A stretch of DNA of 14,941 nt from positions 1-14,941 of the forward strand of contig JAKLLP010000015.1 in the NCBI GenBank assembly GCA_023150055.1, in the 5' to 3' direction. The DNA is from Gammaproteobacteria bacterium (lineage in GTDB: Bacteria > Pseudomonadota > Gammaproteobacteria > Steroidobacterales > GCA-2729495). A program made the translations under genes and the position numbers. The notes under the pieces were generated by a model. That model did not search any database. It was not told where the DNA came from and saw only the letters and a program-made list of their open reading frames with translations. This document shows positions 14,381 through 14,941 of the stretch, piece after piece. Each line of letters begins with the position of its first letter. Position 1 is the first letter of the stretch.

Positions 14381-14941
14381 TGGCTGCCAAGTGGAACATG
14401 ATCGTCGACGTCGAGCGCTGCAATAACTGCCGCATCTGCTTCCTCGCCACCAAGGACGAGCACATCGGCAACGCATTCCCGGGCTACGCGGCCTCGCAGC
14501 CTGCGCAGGGGCACAACTGGCTCGACATCCGCAGGAAGGAGCGCGGCAGCTACCCGATCGTCGAGGCCCACTTCATGCCCGTGATGTGCAATCACTGCGA
14601 CGATGCGCCCTGCATGAAGGCGGCGCGGAACGGCGCCGTCACCAAGCGCCCGGATGGCATCGTGATCATCGATCCGGAGAAGTCCAAAGGACAGAAGCAG
14701 ATCGTCGAAGCCTGTCCGTACGGTGCCGTCTACTGGAACGAGGAAAAGCAGATCCCGCAGCACTGGATCTTCGACGCGCACCTGCTCGACTCCGGCTGGA
14801 CCCAGACCCGCGCCGAGCAGGGCTGTCCGACGGGCGTGTTTCGCGCCGTCAAGGTCGAGGACCAGGAGATGCAGCGCCTCCGCGAGCAGGAGGAACTGGA
14901 AGTCCTGCAACCCGGGCTCGGCACCCGTCCGCGGGTGTATT
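14380..14941 (+). CDS. Iron-sulfur small subunit of the transhydroxylase-like enzyme, cut by the right edge
   Basis: The ATG overlaps the large-subunit TAA by one base (TAATG), so the two are translationally coupled. The 187 visible residues match the Pelobacter transhydroxylase small subunit as I recall it: GYAASQ, RRKERGSYP, CPYGAVYWNEE, and GLGTRPRVY near the edge. All eight cysteines are C14, C17, C20, C70, C73, C78, C112 and C149. They fit two [4Fe-4S] clusters, C14/17/20 with C149 and C70/73/78 with C112. The Pelobacter protein has twelve cysteines and three clusters. The missing four are at T24 (CFLAT), at the former CxxC (now WIFD, 129-132) and just before C149. The C-terminal domain expected in this family lies beyond the window. 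Confidence 0.88.
   Translation, partial: MAAKWNMIVDVERCNNCRICFLATKDEHIGNAFPGYAASQPAQGHNWLDIRRKERGSYPIVEAHFMPVMCNHCDDAPCMKAARNGAVTKRPDGIVIIDPEKSKGQKQIVEACPYGAVYWNEEKQIPQHWIFDAHLLDSGWTQTRAEQGCPTGVFRAVKVEDQEMQRLREQEELEVLQPGLGTRPRVY

Overview
The window looks like chromosomal DNA of a high-GC proteobacterium, most likely an environmental gammaproteobacterium. I infer this from codon use, the tight RND/TetR operon and the protein families; no marker gene fixes the taxon. I see no tRNA, rRNA, CRISPR array or phage gene.

Left part (1-5079). A ferric-reductase-like flavocytochrome runs off the left edge on the minus strand (1-1088). Next comes a 0.45-kb patch of three small inverted-repeat elements without a transposase, two nested and one abutting (1139-1581). 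The patch ends 17 bp before a secreted pentaheme cytochrome c with Ca-binding-like loops (1599-2705). On the minus strand follow a possible 42-aa single-helix membrane protein (2743-2871) and a UPF0316/DUF2179-type membrane protein (2946-3524). Divergent from these is an exported Nal1-like trypsin-fold protease (3793-4842). Its stop codon is followed, in the same reading frame, by a 77-aa protein (4846-5079) that repeats the protease's own N-terminal domain.

Middle part (5161-10968). A two-domain VOC (glyoxalase-fold) protein (5161-6156) converges on a minus-strand operon and overlaps it by 4 nt at the stops. Read in its own direction, the operon is a TetR-family regulator (10968-10333), an RND periplasmic adaptor (10336-9227) and an HAE1-type RND permease (9218-6153). 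A near-perfect 18-bp palindrome lies at the regulator's predicted -10 box and is the likely autoregulatory operator. No outer-membrane channel gene is present.

Right part (11423-14941). Divergent from the efflux operon, across about 0.4 kb, is a two-gene operon resembling the pyrogallol-phloroglucinol transhydroxylase of Pelobacter acidigallici: a molybdopterin large subunit (11423-14380) and an iron-sulfur small subunit (14380 to the right edge). This is the most unusual locus. The large subunit has an extra SCP2-like (lipid-carrier-like) domain of about 125 residues at its N-terminus. The core catalytic residues are kept, but several substrate-pocket residues differ. The small subunit has lost exactly the four cysteines expected to hold one of three [4Fe-4S] clusters. 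My working inference is a cytoplasmic molybdenum enzyme acting on a hydrophobic phenolic or related ring compound, next to a pump that may export a related toxic compound. Comparisons to the Pelobacter enzyme are from memory of its sequence and structure, not from an alignment run.
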